From Paracoccaceae bacterium (GTDB lineage: Bacteria > Pseudomonadota > Alphaproteobacteria > Rhodobacterales > Rhodobacteraceae), in assembly GCA_020447005.1 (NCBI GenBank), contig JAGRDO010000054.1:1-54501 (forward strand): a stretch of DNA of 54,501 nt. The letters run 5' to 3'. Below are positions 33,909 to 41,394 of this stretch, in pieces. Both the position numbers and the translations under genes were made by a program. The notes under the pieces were generated by a model. The model worked only from the letters and a program-made list of their open reading frames with translations, had not been told where the DNA came from and made no database searches. How positions within the stretch are numbered: the first letter of the stretch is position 1; every line of letters starts with the position of its first letter.

Positions 33909-34457
33909 ATGACAGTTCAGACCATCGATCTACTCGTCCGGGCCGTCGCGGGCGGAGACCGGGCCGCGTTCGAGCGGCTCTATCTGCTCATGGAGCGGCC
34001 GCTCTTCCGTTTTGCCCGGCTGAAATTGAACGATCCGTTCCGTTCGGCCGACATAGTGCATGAAGTTTTTCTGGAAGTCTGGCGGCGGGCCGCCGAATTT
34101 CAGGGAAAGTCGAGCGCGCGGACATGGATGTTCGCGATCGCGTACCGGAAGATTGTGGATACTTACAGGCGGGAAGGACGGCTTAGTTATCAGGAGGAAC
34201 TGCCCGAGCAGATCGATGACAGCGCGGATGCGACCAGCGTGCTGGTTGCGGCCGAACAGGCGGAAGCCGTGCGCGAATGTCTGGGCAGGCTTCGGGTCGA
34301 ACACCGGCTGGCGATCGAACTGACCTTTTACGAGGATATGGGGTATCGTGAGATCGCCGAAATTGCCGGAGTACCGGAAGGGACGGTCAAGAGCCGGGTC
34401 TTCCACGCCAAGCAGCTTCTGATGCGGTGCCTTGCCGCCCGTTTGCGGATAGGATGA
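33909..34457 (+). CDS. ECF-family RNA polymerase sigma factor
   Basis: A 182-residue ECF sigma factor. Region 2 has FERLYLLMERPLFRFARLKL, DIVHEVFLEVWRRAAEFQGK (region 2.2) and SARTWMFAIAYRKIVDTYRR (2.3-2.4). Region 4 has LRVEHRLAIELTFYEDMGYREIAEIAGVPEGTVKSRVFHAKQLL. AAGG eight bases upstream favours ATG 33909 over GTG 33891. The stop overlaps the anti-sigma gene (ATGA). The order sigma, membrane anti-sigma, secreted protease suggests an envelope-stress regulon. Confidence 0.93.
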   Translation: MTVQTIDLLVRAVAGGDRAAFERLYLLMERPLFRFARLKLNDPFRSADIVHEVFLEVWRRAAEFQGKSSARTWMFAIAYRKIVDTYRREGRLSYQEELPEQIDDSADATSVLVAAEQAEAVRECLGRLRVEHRLAIELTFYEDMGYREIAEIAGVPEGTVKSRVFHAKQLLMRCLAARLRIG

Positions 34458-35038
34458 AGAGTATGATTGAACAGGTTGATACCAGGCTCCGGGCGATCGA
34501 ATTGCTGCCCTTCCACGTGAACGGGTCGCTTTCGGCCGAGGAGCGTGCCGGCGTCGAGAATCTGCTGGCCACGGATGAGGACGCCCGCCGCCAGCATGAA
34601 CAACTTGTTGGATTGCGCCGGGTGATCCAGGCCGAGGAAACCGGCCCGACGCCGGGGGAATTCGGGCTGGCAAGGTTGAAAAGCGCGATTGACAGCGAAC
34701 GAAGGGTGAGGCGGTGGCAAGGCCTTGTTGCGGCCTCGGTTGCCGGTCTGGCGGTGGCCGGCGCCATAGCCTATGCGGTTTTGCCCGGCGGGGAACCGGT
34801 CTATGTTCAGGCCGGCGCCTCGGCAGGCCATCCCTTGCTGGTGATCGCCTTCCGGCCCGACGCGCCGCAGGGCGCGGTATCGGAACTGTTGGTCGACAAT
34901 GACGTCGTGATTGTCGATGGCCCGTCCGCTTTAGGTCTTTATCACGCGGCATTGCCCGACGCCCGGCCGGGTGGCGACGTGCTGCAGGCGCTGCGTTCGG
35001 CATCGAGCCTTGTGGAAAGCGTGGGAATAGAGGAATGA
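34454..35038 (+). CDS. Membrane anti-sigma factor (RskA/FecR-like layout)
   Basis: A 194-residue protein with a helical cytoplasmic domain (about 1-85: IELLPFHVNGSLSAEERAGV, then ENLLATDEDARRQHEQLVGL), one membrane helix (about 88-108, GLVAASVAGLAVAGAIAYAVL) and an outer domain of about 85 residues with beta-like text (LLVIAFRPDAPQGAVSELLV). The N-domain LPFHVNGSL-EE pattern is the one seen in putative anti-sigma domains. No zinc-binding HxxxCxxC is present, so it is not a ZAS-type factor. ATGA overlaps on both sides couple it to the sigma factor and the protease. Confidence 0.8.
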   Translation: MKSMIEQVDTRLRAIELLPFHVNGSLSAEERAGVENLLATDEDARRQHEQLVGLRRVIQAEETGPTPGEFGLARLKSAIDSERRVRRWQGLVAASVAGLAVAGAIAYAVLPGGEPVYVQAGASAGHPLLVIAFRPDAPQGAVSELLVDNDVVIVDGPSALGLYHAALPDARPGGDVLQALRSASSLVESVGIEE

Positions 35039-36297
35039 TCCTGCCATCGGGGCTTGTCTCTGCGGTGACAGGCGCCGTCGTTGCCCTGGCTGTCGGACTG
35101 ATGGCGCCGGATGCCCCGCGCGGCGGCGGGGGGGCGGATCGCGCGGCGCCGGTTCCCGTATCGCACGAAAAATCGCATCCCAGGGAAGACCCGCCCCCCA
35201 AACCTCCGACGAAGAAGAAACGCGATAGCGCCCAGCTGCCCGAGCGCGAGGAGCGGTCGGGTGAACTGGTTGTTCTGGGCCGTCTGGATGACGTTGACCG
35301 GGCACTGCCCGTTGTCGACGCGATTGGCGGCCGCGTTTTGCGTTCAAGCGCGCTGGGCGGCCTGAAGCTGGCGATGGTTGTAATCGACCCCGGTTCCTAT
35401 TCGTCGCGCGCCGACCTGCGCGCGCGCTTTGCCCGTGCCGGGATCGACGTGGCGACGGATAGCGCGAGCGAATACAGGACGGCGGCGCAGGGACGCGACT
35501 ATGCGCAGGGTCTGATCGGTCTGCCGGTGCCGCGTTCTTGTCCGCTTTCGCGCGAGGTCCGCGTCGGAGTGATCGACGGACCGACAGATCTGGAAGACCT
35601 TCGCGATGCGGGCATCGCGGTCGAAAGCCAGACCGTGCTTGGCCAGGGCGCCGAACCGGCCGAAACCGACCACGCGACCGCTATCATCAAGCTGATCGCC
35701 GCCAGTCGGCCCGGCGAGAACGAAGGCGTGGCCCCCGGCGTGATGGTTTACGCGGCCAACGCCTTTGCGCGCGAGGGCGACGCCACGGTCATGAAGCTGG
35801 AGAACATGATCAAGGCGCTTGACTGGCTGGTCCTGCGCCGGGTCGAACTGGTCAACCTCTCCTTCGCGGGGCCTTCAAATGCGGTCATGGCAAGGGCGAT
35901 CGAGGCAACGGCCCGACAGGGGATCATTCTTGTCGCCGCGACGGGCAATGACGGTGCGCCGGTGGTTGCCTACCCGGCCGCGGACCCGCATGTGATTTCG
36001 GTGACTGCCGTGGATGCGCGCAAAAGGCTCTACCGGTCCGCCAATACCGGCGACGAGGTTGATTTCGCGGCTCCGGGCGTCGATCTGACCGTTCCCGGCG
36101 ACCCGTCGGGCCGGTATCGCAGCGGCACGTCCTTTGCCGCGGCTATTGTCAGCGGCGTGGTCGCGCGCGAACTGGCGCGTGGCCCCGCAAGCCGGGAGGC
36201 CATCGAGGCGACGCTGGCGCGGCGTGCCGAAGACCTTGGCGCGCCGGGGCATGATGGCGAATTTGGCTGGGGCCTGATCCGTGCCGGCGGGTGCTGA
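35035..36297 (+). CDS. S8 (subtilisin-like) serine peptidase, exported or membrane-anchored
   Basis: A 420-residue peptidase. An N-terminal hydrophobic segment (about 5-23) is followed by a Pro/Lys-rich linker (48-75) and an inhibitor-like prodomain (77-145). The catalytic domain has the triad Asp181 in VRVGVIDGP, His213 in ETDHATAI and Ser366 in SGTSFAAAIVSG, with the oxyanion Asn305 in AATGND. The triad is complete. It is the third gene of the sigma/anti-sigma operon and starts in the anti-sigma stop (ATGA). It would act in the periplasm; its substrate may be the anti-sigma outer domain or damaged envelope proteins (inferred). Confidence 0.88.
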   Translation: MILPSGLVSAVTGAVVALAVGLMAPDAPRGGGGADRAAPVPVSHEKSHPREDPPPKPPTKKKRDSAQLPEREERSGELVVLGRLDDVDRALPVVDAIGGRVLRSSALGGLKLAMVVIDPGSYSSRADLRARFARAGIDVATDSASEYRTAAQGRDYAQGLIGLPVPRSCPLSREVRVGVIDGPTDLEDLRDAGIAVESQTVLGQGAEPAETDHATAIIKLIAASRPGENEGVAPGVMVYAANAFAREGDATVMKLENMIKALDWLVLRRVELVNLSFAGPSNAVMARAIEATARQGIILVAATGNDGAPVVAYPAADPHVISVTAVDARKRLYRSANTGDEVDFAAPGVDLTVPGDPSGRYRSGTSFAAAIVSGVVARELARGPASREAIEATLARRAEDLGAPGHDGEFGWGLIRAGGC

Positions 36298-36694
36298 TTT
36301 TTTTTGAACCAAACCCGATCTGCCGCGACTAACCGGTATTGGGAATTGGTGGGGCTGTAACGAGTTTTCCGTTTCGGGTGTGCAGACGGTTGTCATTTCG
36401 GACCAGCTGTAGCCTGCATGTTGTTCGCCACTCACATTCCGGACGCTGGTCGCTTGTTGGCGTGTAGGGAATTACAGGGTTTGCGATCATTGATCCGGTG
36501 GAATGGCCGGCTGGGCGAGGGGAAACCCGGGTCCGGCCGGCCATTTTCATTTCTTGGCCGCCGGCATCGGGAAATGCCTGCGCAAAGCCGTTGCGGCCCA
36601 ATGCCGTTGCGATTTTCCGGTAACCGATCAATAGTAACGCCTCTCGGCGCCAAGACTGCGCGGAGGTGTCAGCTGCAAGTTAATGGAGGTAAAA
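36298..36694. other. Long intergenic region between the S8 peptidase and the LysM gene
   Basis: About 400 bp with no convincing gene. It begins with eight T residues directly after the peptidase stop. A strong hairpin with a T-rich tail lies at 36502-36555, and the ribosome-binding site of the LysM gene (GGAGG at 36685-36689) is at the right end. The left 200 bp are lower in GC. A small RNA ending at the hairpin is possible. Confidence 0.5.
36502..36555 (+). terminator. Hairpin with T-rich tail (possible sRNA terminator)
   Basis: AATGGCCGGC (36502-36511) pairs perfectly with GCCGGCCATT (36536-36545); a smaller inner stem (GGG...CCC) lies in the loop. The downstream tail is TT CATTT CTT. It is 200 bp from the nearest upstream gene end. 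Confidence 0.5.
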
Positions 36695-37132
36695 ATGGGT
36701 GTCTGGAGCTTCGTAAAGGACGCGGGAAAGAAACTGTTTGGGGTTGGGTCCGCCGATGCGGCCGAGGTTCACGAAGAGGCCCTGCAAAAGGAATTGAAGG
36801 ATCTCGGACTTGATGCGAGCGGGCTCGACATCAAGGTTTCGGGCGATACCGTGACCGTCGGCGGAAAGGCCGTCAGCCCGGAGATCAAGGAAAAGGTCAT
36901 TCTTGCGGTCGGCAATGTGGACGGTGTGGCCAAGGTCGAAACCTCTGAGGACGCCGACACGGAGGGCGCCGTCTTCCACACCGTGGTCAAGGGTGACACG
37001 CTTTCGGCAATCGCCAAGAAGACGCTGGGCAATGCCAACCGCTACCCCGAGATTTTCGAGGCCAACAAACCCATGCTGAAGCACCCCGACAAGATCTATC
37101 CGGGGCAGGTCCTGCGTATTCCGCGCGGCTGA
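36695..37132 (+). CDS. BON and LysM domain protein (YgaU/Kbp-like)
   Basis: A 145-residue protein. A BON domain lies at about residues 20-85 (LQKELKDLGLDASGLDIKVS, VTVGGKAVSPEIKEKVILAVGNVDGVAKVE). A C-terminal LysM domain covers 93-145 (HTVVKGDTLSAIAKKTLGNA, PEIFEANKPML and IYPGQVLRIPRG). This is the layout of E. coli Kbp/YgaU, a cytoplasmic potassium-binding protein; no signal peptide is present here either. GGAGG seven bases upstream selects the ATG at 36695 over 36683. Confidence 0.92.
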   Translation: MGVWSFVKDAGKKLFGVGSADAAEVHEEALQKELKDLGLDASGLDIKVSGDTVTVGGKAVSPEIKEKVILAVGNVDGVAKVETSEDADTEGAVFHTVVKGDTLSAIAKKTLGNANRYPEIFEANKPMLKHPDKIYPGQVLRIPRG

Positions 37133-37169
37133 ACCGGGGCGGCCGGGAAACGACGCAGCGTCGCTTTGC

Positions 37170-37190
37170 GGGCATCGGCGGCCGATGCCC
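37170..37190 (+). terminator. Hairpin after the LysM gene
   Basis: GGGCATCGG and CCGATGCCC form a 9-bp stem with a CGG loop, 38 bp after the stop of the BON-LysM gene. No T-run follows (TTGCCCC), so termination is uncertain. Confidence 0.4.
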
Positions 37191-37269
37191 TTGCCCCGGG
37201 CGGCGTTTGTGATCATCCTCGGGCGAGGGAGACGCCTGCGGGAACGCGGCTCGGCGAATGGGAGGACAT

Positions 37270-39165
37270 ATGCCCGGGTTCAGAGGCATGGAAAGCCGCG
37301 ATGCGGTCCAAAACGAAATGCCATACGAAAAGCGCGATCTGCCGGTCACGCTTTATGAATTCCTGAGCAGGACGCGGGTCCGACACGGCGGACGCAAAGC
37401 GATCAGCTTTCAACTTCTGTCCGACCCCGGCGCCCCGGCGGAAACCTGGACATGGAATGAAACGCTGGGCAAGGTGACCCAGGCGGCCAATCTGTTCCGT
37501 AGCCTTGGCGTCGGCGAAAAGGACGTTGTCGCCTATCTGCTTCCCAACAGCCTCGAGACGGTGGCGACGCTTCTGGGGGGGGCGGTCGCGGGGATCGTCA
37601 ATCCGATCAACCCGCTGCTTGAGCCGGAACAGATCGCCGCGATCCTGCGCGAAACCGGCGCCAAGGTTCTGGTCACGCTGAAGGCCTTTCCCAAGACCGA
37701 TGTGCCGCAGAAGGCGGCCGCGGCGCTGAACCTTGCCCCGAACGTGACGACGGTGCTTGAGATTGACCTCAACCGTTATCTTTCGCCGCCGAAATCGTGG
37801 ATCGTGCCCATCATCAGGCCCAAGAACCCCGTCGCGCACAAGGCGGCGGTCAGGGATTTCAACGCCGAATGCGCGAAAATGCCGGCCGACCGGCTTACAT
37901 TTGCCGATGCGAAGGGCGACCGGGTGGCGGCCTATTTCCATACCGGCGGCACCACCGGCATGCCGAAGGTCGCGCAGCACAAATATTCCGGGATGATCTA
38001 TAACGGCTGGCTGGGCGGGACGCTGCTGTTCGACGAAACCGATGTGCTCATCTGCCCGCTGCCACTGTTCCATGTCTTCGCGGCCTATCCGGTTCTGATG
38101 TCGGTGATCGCGTCGGGGGCCCATGTGGTCCTGCCGACGCCTGCGGGGTACCGCGGTGACGGTGTCTTTGACAATTTCTGGAAGCTGATCGAACGCTGGG
38201 GCGTCACCTTCCTCATCACGGTTCCGACCGCGATCGCGGCCCTCATGCAGCGGCCGGTCAATGGCGATGTATCGACGCTGAAGACGGCGATTTCCGGCTC
38301 CGCACCGCTGCCGGTAGAGCTTTACAACCGGTTTGCCTCGGCGACCGGGGTTCAGATCGCGGAAGGTTACGGGCTGACCGAGGCGACCTGTCTGGTTTCC
38401 TGCAATCCCGTGGATGGCGACAAGAAGGTCGGGTCGGTCGGCGTTCCGATGCCCTATACCGATGTGAGAATCCTTCATGTGGACGCGGCAGGCAGGATCA
38501 CCAGGGAATGCGCCACCGACGAGGTTGGCGAAATCTGCGTGGCCAACCCCGGCGTCATAGTCGGAGAGACCTATACGGAGGCCGCCAAGAATGTGGGCCT
38601 TTTGGCCGACAGCCGGTATCTGCGCACCGGCGATCTGGGGCGCATCGACGCGGATGGCTACCTCTGGATCACGGGGCGGGCGAAGGACCTGATCATCCGG
38701 AGCGGACACAACATTGATCCCGCCGAGATCGAGGAAGCGCTGATGGCGCATCCCTCGGTCGCCTTCGTCGGGGCCATCGGTCAGCCGGACGCCTTTGCGG
38801 GAGAACTGCCTTGCGCCTATGTCGAACTGGTCGCGGGTGCCTCGACCAGCGCCGATGAGCTGATGGAGTTCGCCAGGTCCCACATCAAGGAACGTGCGGC
38901 CATCCCGAAATTCATCCACCTCATGCCCGAATTGCCGAAGACGGCGGTGGGCAAGATCTTCAAGCCGGACCTGCGCAAGATGGCCATCACCCGGATCTAT
39001 GACGCGGCGCTGACCGAGGCCGGGTTCAATGCCCGGGTCCGGGAAGTGGTCGAGGACAAGAAGCGCGGACTTGTCGCGCGGCTTGAACGGACGGGCGAGG
39101 TCGATGAAGACGCGCTCAAGCACAAGATGGGTGAATTCACCCGCCCGTGGGAATGGGCCGCCTAG
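37270..39165 (+). CDS. Acyl-CoA synthetase (AMP-binding, adenylate-forming)
   Basis: A 631-residue enzyme of the ANL superfamily that activates carboxylic acids to acyl-CoA by way of an adenylate. It has the P-loop-like YFHTGGTTGMPKVAQH, YGLTEATCLVS, and RTGDLGRIDADGYLWITGRAKDLIIRSGHNIDPAEIEE, ending with the catalytic Lys in LPKTAVGKIFKPDLR. The size and motifs fit a medium/long-chain or FadD-like synthetase; the chain length preference is unknown. GGAGG lies four bases before ATG 37270. Confidence 0.9.
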   Translation: MPGFRGMESRDAVQNEMPYEKRDLPVTLYEFLSRTRVRHGGRKAISFQLLSDPGAPAETWTWNETLGKVTQAANLFRSLGVGEKDVVAYLLPNSLETVATLLGGAVAGIVNPINPLLEPEQIAAILRETGAKVLVTLKAFPKTDVPQKAAAALNLAPNVTTVLEIDLNRYLSPPKSWIVPIIRPKNPVAHKAAVRDFNAECAKMPADRLTFADAKGDRVAAYFHTGGTTGMPKVAQHKYSGMIYNGWLGGTLLFDETDVLICPLPLFHVFAAYPVLMSVIASGAHVVLPTPAGYRGDGVFDNFWKLIERWGVTFLITVPTAIAALMQRPVNGDVSTLKTAISGSAPLPVELYNRFASATGVQIAEGYGLTEATCLVSCNPVDGDKKVGSVGVPMPYTDVRILHVDAAGRITRECATDEVGEICVANPGVIVGETYTEAAKNVGLLADSRYLRTGDLGRIDADGYLWITGRAKDLIIRSGHNIDPAEIEEALMAHPSVAFVGAIGQPDAFAGELPCAYVELVAGASTSADELMEFARSHIKERAAIPKFIHLMPELPKTAVGKIFKPDLRKMAITRIYDAALTEAGFNARVREVVEDKKRGLVARLERTGEVDEDALKHKMGEFTRPWEWAA

Positions 39166-39409
39166 GCGCGAATCATCGCGAATTGTGGCGAAAATCGCCG
39201 GGGCCATTGTCGCGCCTCGCTGGTCAATGCCGGCGATGCAAGGGTGTATGGCCCCGGTATCGGCATGAATAATCATCAAAATTGAACCAAAATTTGTCGC
39301 ATCGCGACGACTGTGCCTAAATTCGGCCGTATTTCAGGCGCTGACTGTCCCTGCGGGGGCGTATGGCAGGCCGGGTTTACCGGTCGACGATACGGGATTG
39401 TGGTAACCG

Positions 39410-39826
39410 ATGCGTTTTAGGCTCCCTTGGCCCGGCATTCCGGGAAGGTTTGTGCGGAACGAAGACGGCGCGGCGACGATCGAAGCCGTATTGTGGCTGC
39501 CGTTCTTCATCCTGCTGTTCGGCGTGCTCGTCGATGTGTCGATGATCTTCAACGGGCAATCGCGGCTATTGCGCATCGTTCAGGACGCCAATCGCAACAT
39601 GTCGATCGGGCGGCTGACAACCACCTCGGACACCGAAGACTTCGTTCTGGCGCGGGTCGCGTCCATCGCCCGGAATCCGCAGGTCTCGACAACCTATATC
39701 GCCGGAACCGGCCTTATCTCGACGACGCTGACGGTTCCGATCTCGGATCTCGACATATTCGGCGCCGCGACCGTGTTCAACGGAGTGAACATGGTCGTCA
39801 GCGCCGAGCATCTGATGGAGAACTGA
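39410..39826 (+). CDS. TadE-like pseudopilin family protein
   Basis: A 138-residue protein with the TadE/TadG N-terminal signature: a basic leader, then RNEDGAATIEAVLWLPFFILLFGVLVDVSM, a hydrophobic helix of the pseudopilin type with the acidic residue after the processing site. The remaining part is small and polar. The next gene starts two bases after its stop, so they form a pair. No other Tad secretion genes are seen here. Confidence 0.82.
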   Translation: MRFRLPWPGIPGRFVRNEDGAATIEAVLWLPFFILLFGVLVDVSMIFNGQSRLLRIVQDANRNMSIGRLTTTSDTEDFVLARVASIARNPQVSTTYIAGTGLISTTLTVPISDLDIFGAATVFNGVNMVVSAEHLMEN

Positions 39827-39827
39827 C

Positions 39828-41180
39828 ATGGCGCCGCGGTTCGACCCGATACGCTTTCTGCAGTCCGAGGACGGTGGCATCACCGCGCTGAGCCTGCAGA
39901 TGTTCCTTGGCGCGGTCGTCCTTGGCGGGCTGGCCGTGGACGTCGGAAACGGCGTGGCAAACAAGACCCATCTTCAGGTGGCAGCCGATGCGGCCGCCCA
40001 TGCCGCGATCCTGACGCGGGAGTGGCACAGCGAGGATGACGCCAAACAGGCCGCCATCGACATGGCGAAGGAGAACATGTCGACCACCGTCTACGGCAAC
40101 ATCCTGACAAGCTCGGACATCCAGTTCGGCACGTGGAACGCTGCAACGGAGACCTTCACCCCAAGCTCGGGGTCGCGCGATGCCGTTCAGGTCAGCACCA
40201 AACGCTATGCGGCGAACAATAACGGTGTCGCCACATACATGCTTGGACTGATCGGCCTGAACCGCTGGGACGTGGCGTCTGCGTCGGTTTTCGAAACCTA
40301 TTACCCGTCCTGTTTCCGCGAAGGCTTTGTCGCGCAGGACCGGGTCGACATGCAGTCGAACAGCTATTACAAGGCCGGGTTCTGCATCCATTCCCAGACC
40401 CATGTCGAAGTAAGTTCGAACAACACGTTCGAACCCGGCGTCGTGGTTTCGATGCCGGATGCGCGTGACGTGGTGCTGCCAAGTTCCGGCTTTACCTCGA
40501 ATACCGGGTTGCAGCCGGCGCTGCGCGACGGGTCCTACAACACCAAGATCATCAACCGTATCGACAGCATCATTGCGGGTATCAATACGCCCAACCATGC
40601 CGACTATGGGGTGATGACCTCTACCTCTCCCTATTACCGCAGCTATATCACCAGCGCGACGCCGGTGAACGTAAAGACCCAAGGCAAGACTGCGCTTGAC
40701 CAGAATGACTTCAAGTCCGGGCGCATCCACGTGCTGGATTGCAAGAACGACAACACCCACAAGCAGTTGGGTTCGGGTTTTACGCTGAAGAACATGGTGA
40801 TCATCACCGATTGCCGCCTTCAGATCGGGGCGGGTGCGGTGCTTGAGGACGCGGTTATCATCACGACGAATACCGATTCGAAATCGATCTATTCCTCGGC
40901 CGACATCCAGATCGGCAAGGATGATCACCGCGGGTTCGGCGGCGATGTGCAGATCGTGACCAAGGGCGGTATGGAATTCGCGTCGAAGGTCAGCATCTTC
41001 GGCAGCCAGCTTCTGGCAGCCGGTGACATTTCGCTGACCGCCAATGCCAATGGCATCGAAGGCGCGTCGATCGTGGCCGGCGGCAAGCTGGACGTGACCT
41101 CGAACGGCACATTCGGCTTTTGCAACGGCAACGGTATGAACAACAATTACGAAGCGGCCTATTTCCGGCTGGTTCGCTGA
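39828..41180 (+). CDS. Tad (TadG-like) domain protein with repetitive beta-rich C-terminus
   Basis: A 450-residue protein. The N-terminal Tad domain is clear: FLQSEDGGITALSLQMFLGAVVLGGLAVDVGNGVANKTHLQVAADAAAHAAIL. Then come a cysteine-containing central region (YPSCFREGF, KAGFCIHSQTHVEVSSNNTF) and a C-terminal stretch with repeated short beta-type units (MVIITDCRLQIGAGAVLEDAVIITT, GGDVQIVTKGG, ASKVSIFGSQLLAAGDISLT), reminiscent of a beta-helix. No von Willebrand A domain is seen. It would be anchored in the inner membrane with the rest outside. It is coupled to the TadE-like gene. Confidence 0.8.
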   Translation: MAPRFDPIRFLQSEDGGITALSLQMFLGAVVLGGLAVDVGNGVANKTHLQVAADAAAHAAILTREWHSEDDAKQAAIDMAKENMSTTVYGNILTSSDIQFGTWNAATETFTPSSGSRDAVQVSTKRYAANNNGVATYMLGLIGLNRWDVASASVFETYYPSCFREGFVAQDRVDMQSNSYYKAGFCIHSQTHVEVSSNNTFEPGVVVSMPDARDVVLPSSGFTSNTGLQPALRDGSYNTKIINRIDSIIAGINTPNHADYGVMTSTSPYYRSYITSATPVNVKTQGKTALDQNDFKSGRIHVLDCKNDNTHKQLGSGFTLKNMVIITDCRLQIGAGAVLEDAVIITTNTDSKSIYSSADIQIGKDDHRGFGGDVQIVTKGGMEFASKVSIFGSQLLAAGDISLTANANGIEGASIVAGGKLDVTSNGTFGFCNGNGMNNNYEAAYFRLVR

Positions 41181-41294
41181 TCTGACCCCGACCGGCGCGG
41201 GCCGGAACGGGAACCGGGCAATTCCCTCGTCGTTCATGCGGCGTACTCTGGGCCGCGCCTTCACCGGCGCGGCCATTTTCCTCTCGGCTGGCCA

Positions 41295-41317
41295 TTCGCG
41301 ACGCAATCTGTCGCGAA
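41295..41317. promoter_or_regulatory. Palindrome TTCGCGAC-N7-GTCGCGAA, candidate operator of the sox operon
   Basis: A perfect inverted repeat with 8-bp arms and a 7-bp spacer (GCAATCT), 78 bp upstream of the soxB start. There is no T-run after it, which makes a terminator less likely. Its position suits an operator for a dimeric regulator of sarcosine/betaine metabolism, but the regulator is not in the window. Confidence 0.45.
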
Positions 41318-41394
41318 ACGGCGCGGATTTCGCATTCGACCATTGAATTGTTCGGGTGGGGGCGGTTCACTGTCCGGGCAGGAAGGGGGATGAC

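Noticed and set aside
37213-39279. A 688-codon open frame antisense to the acyl-CoA synthetase
   Set aside because: Same shadow effect; the + strand frame has all adenylate-forming motifs and a ribosome-binding site.
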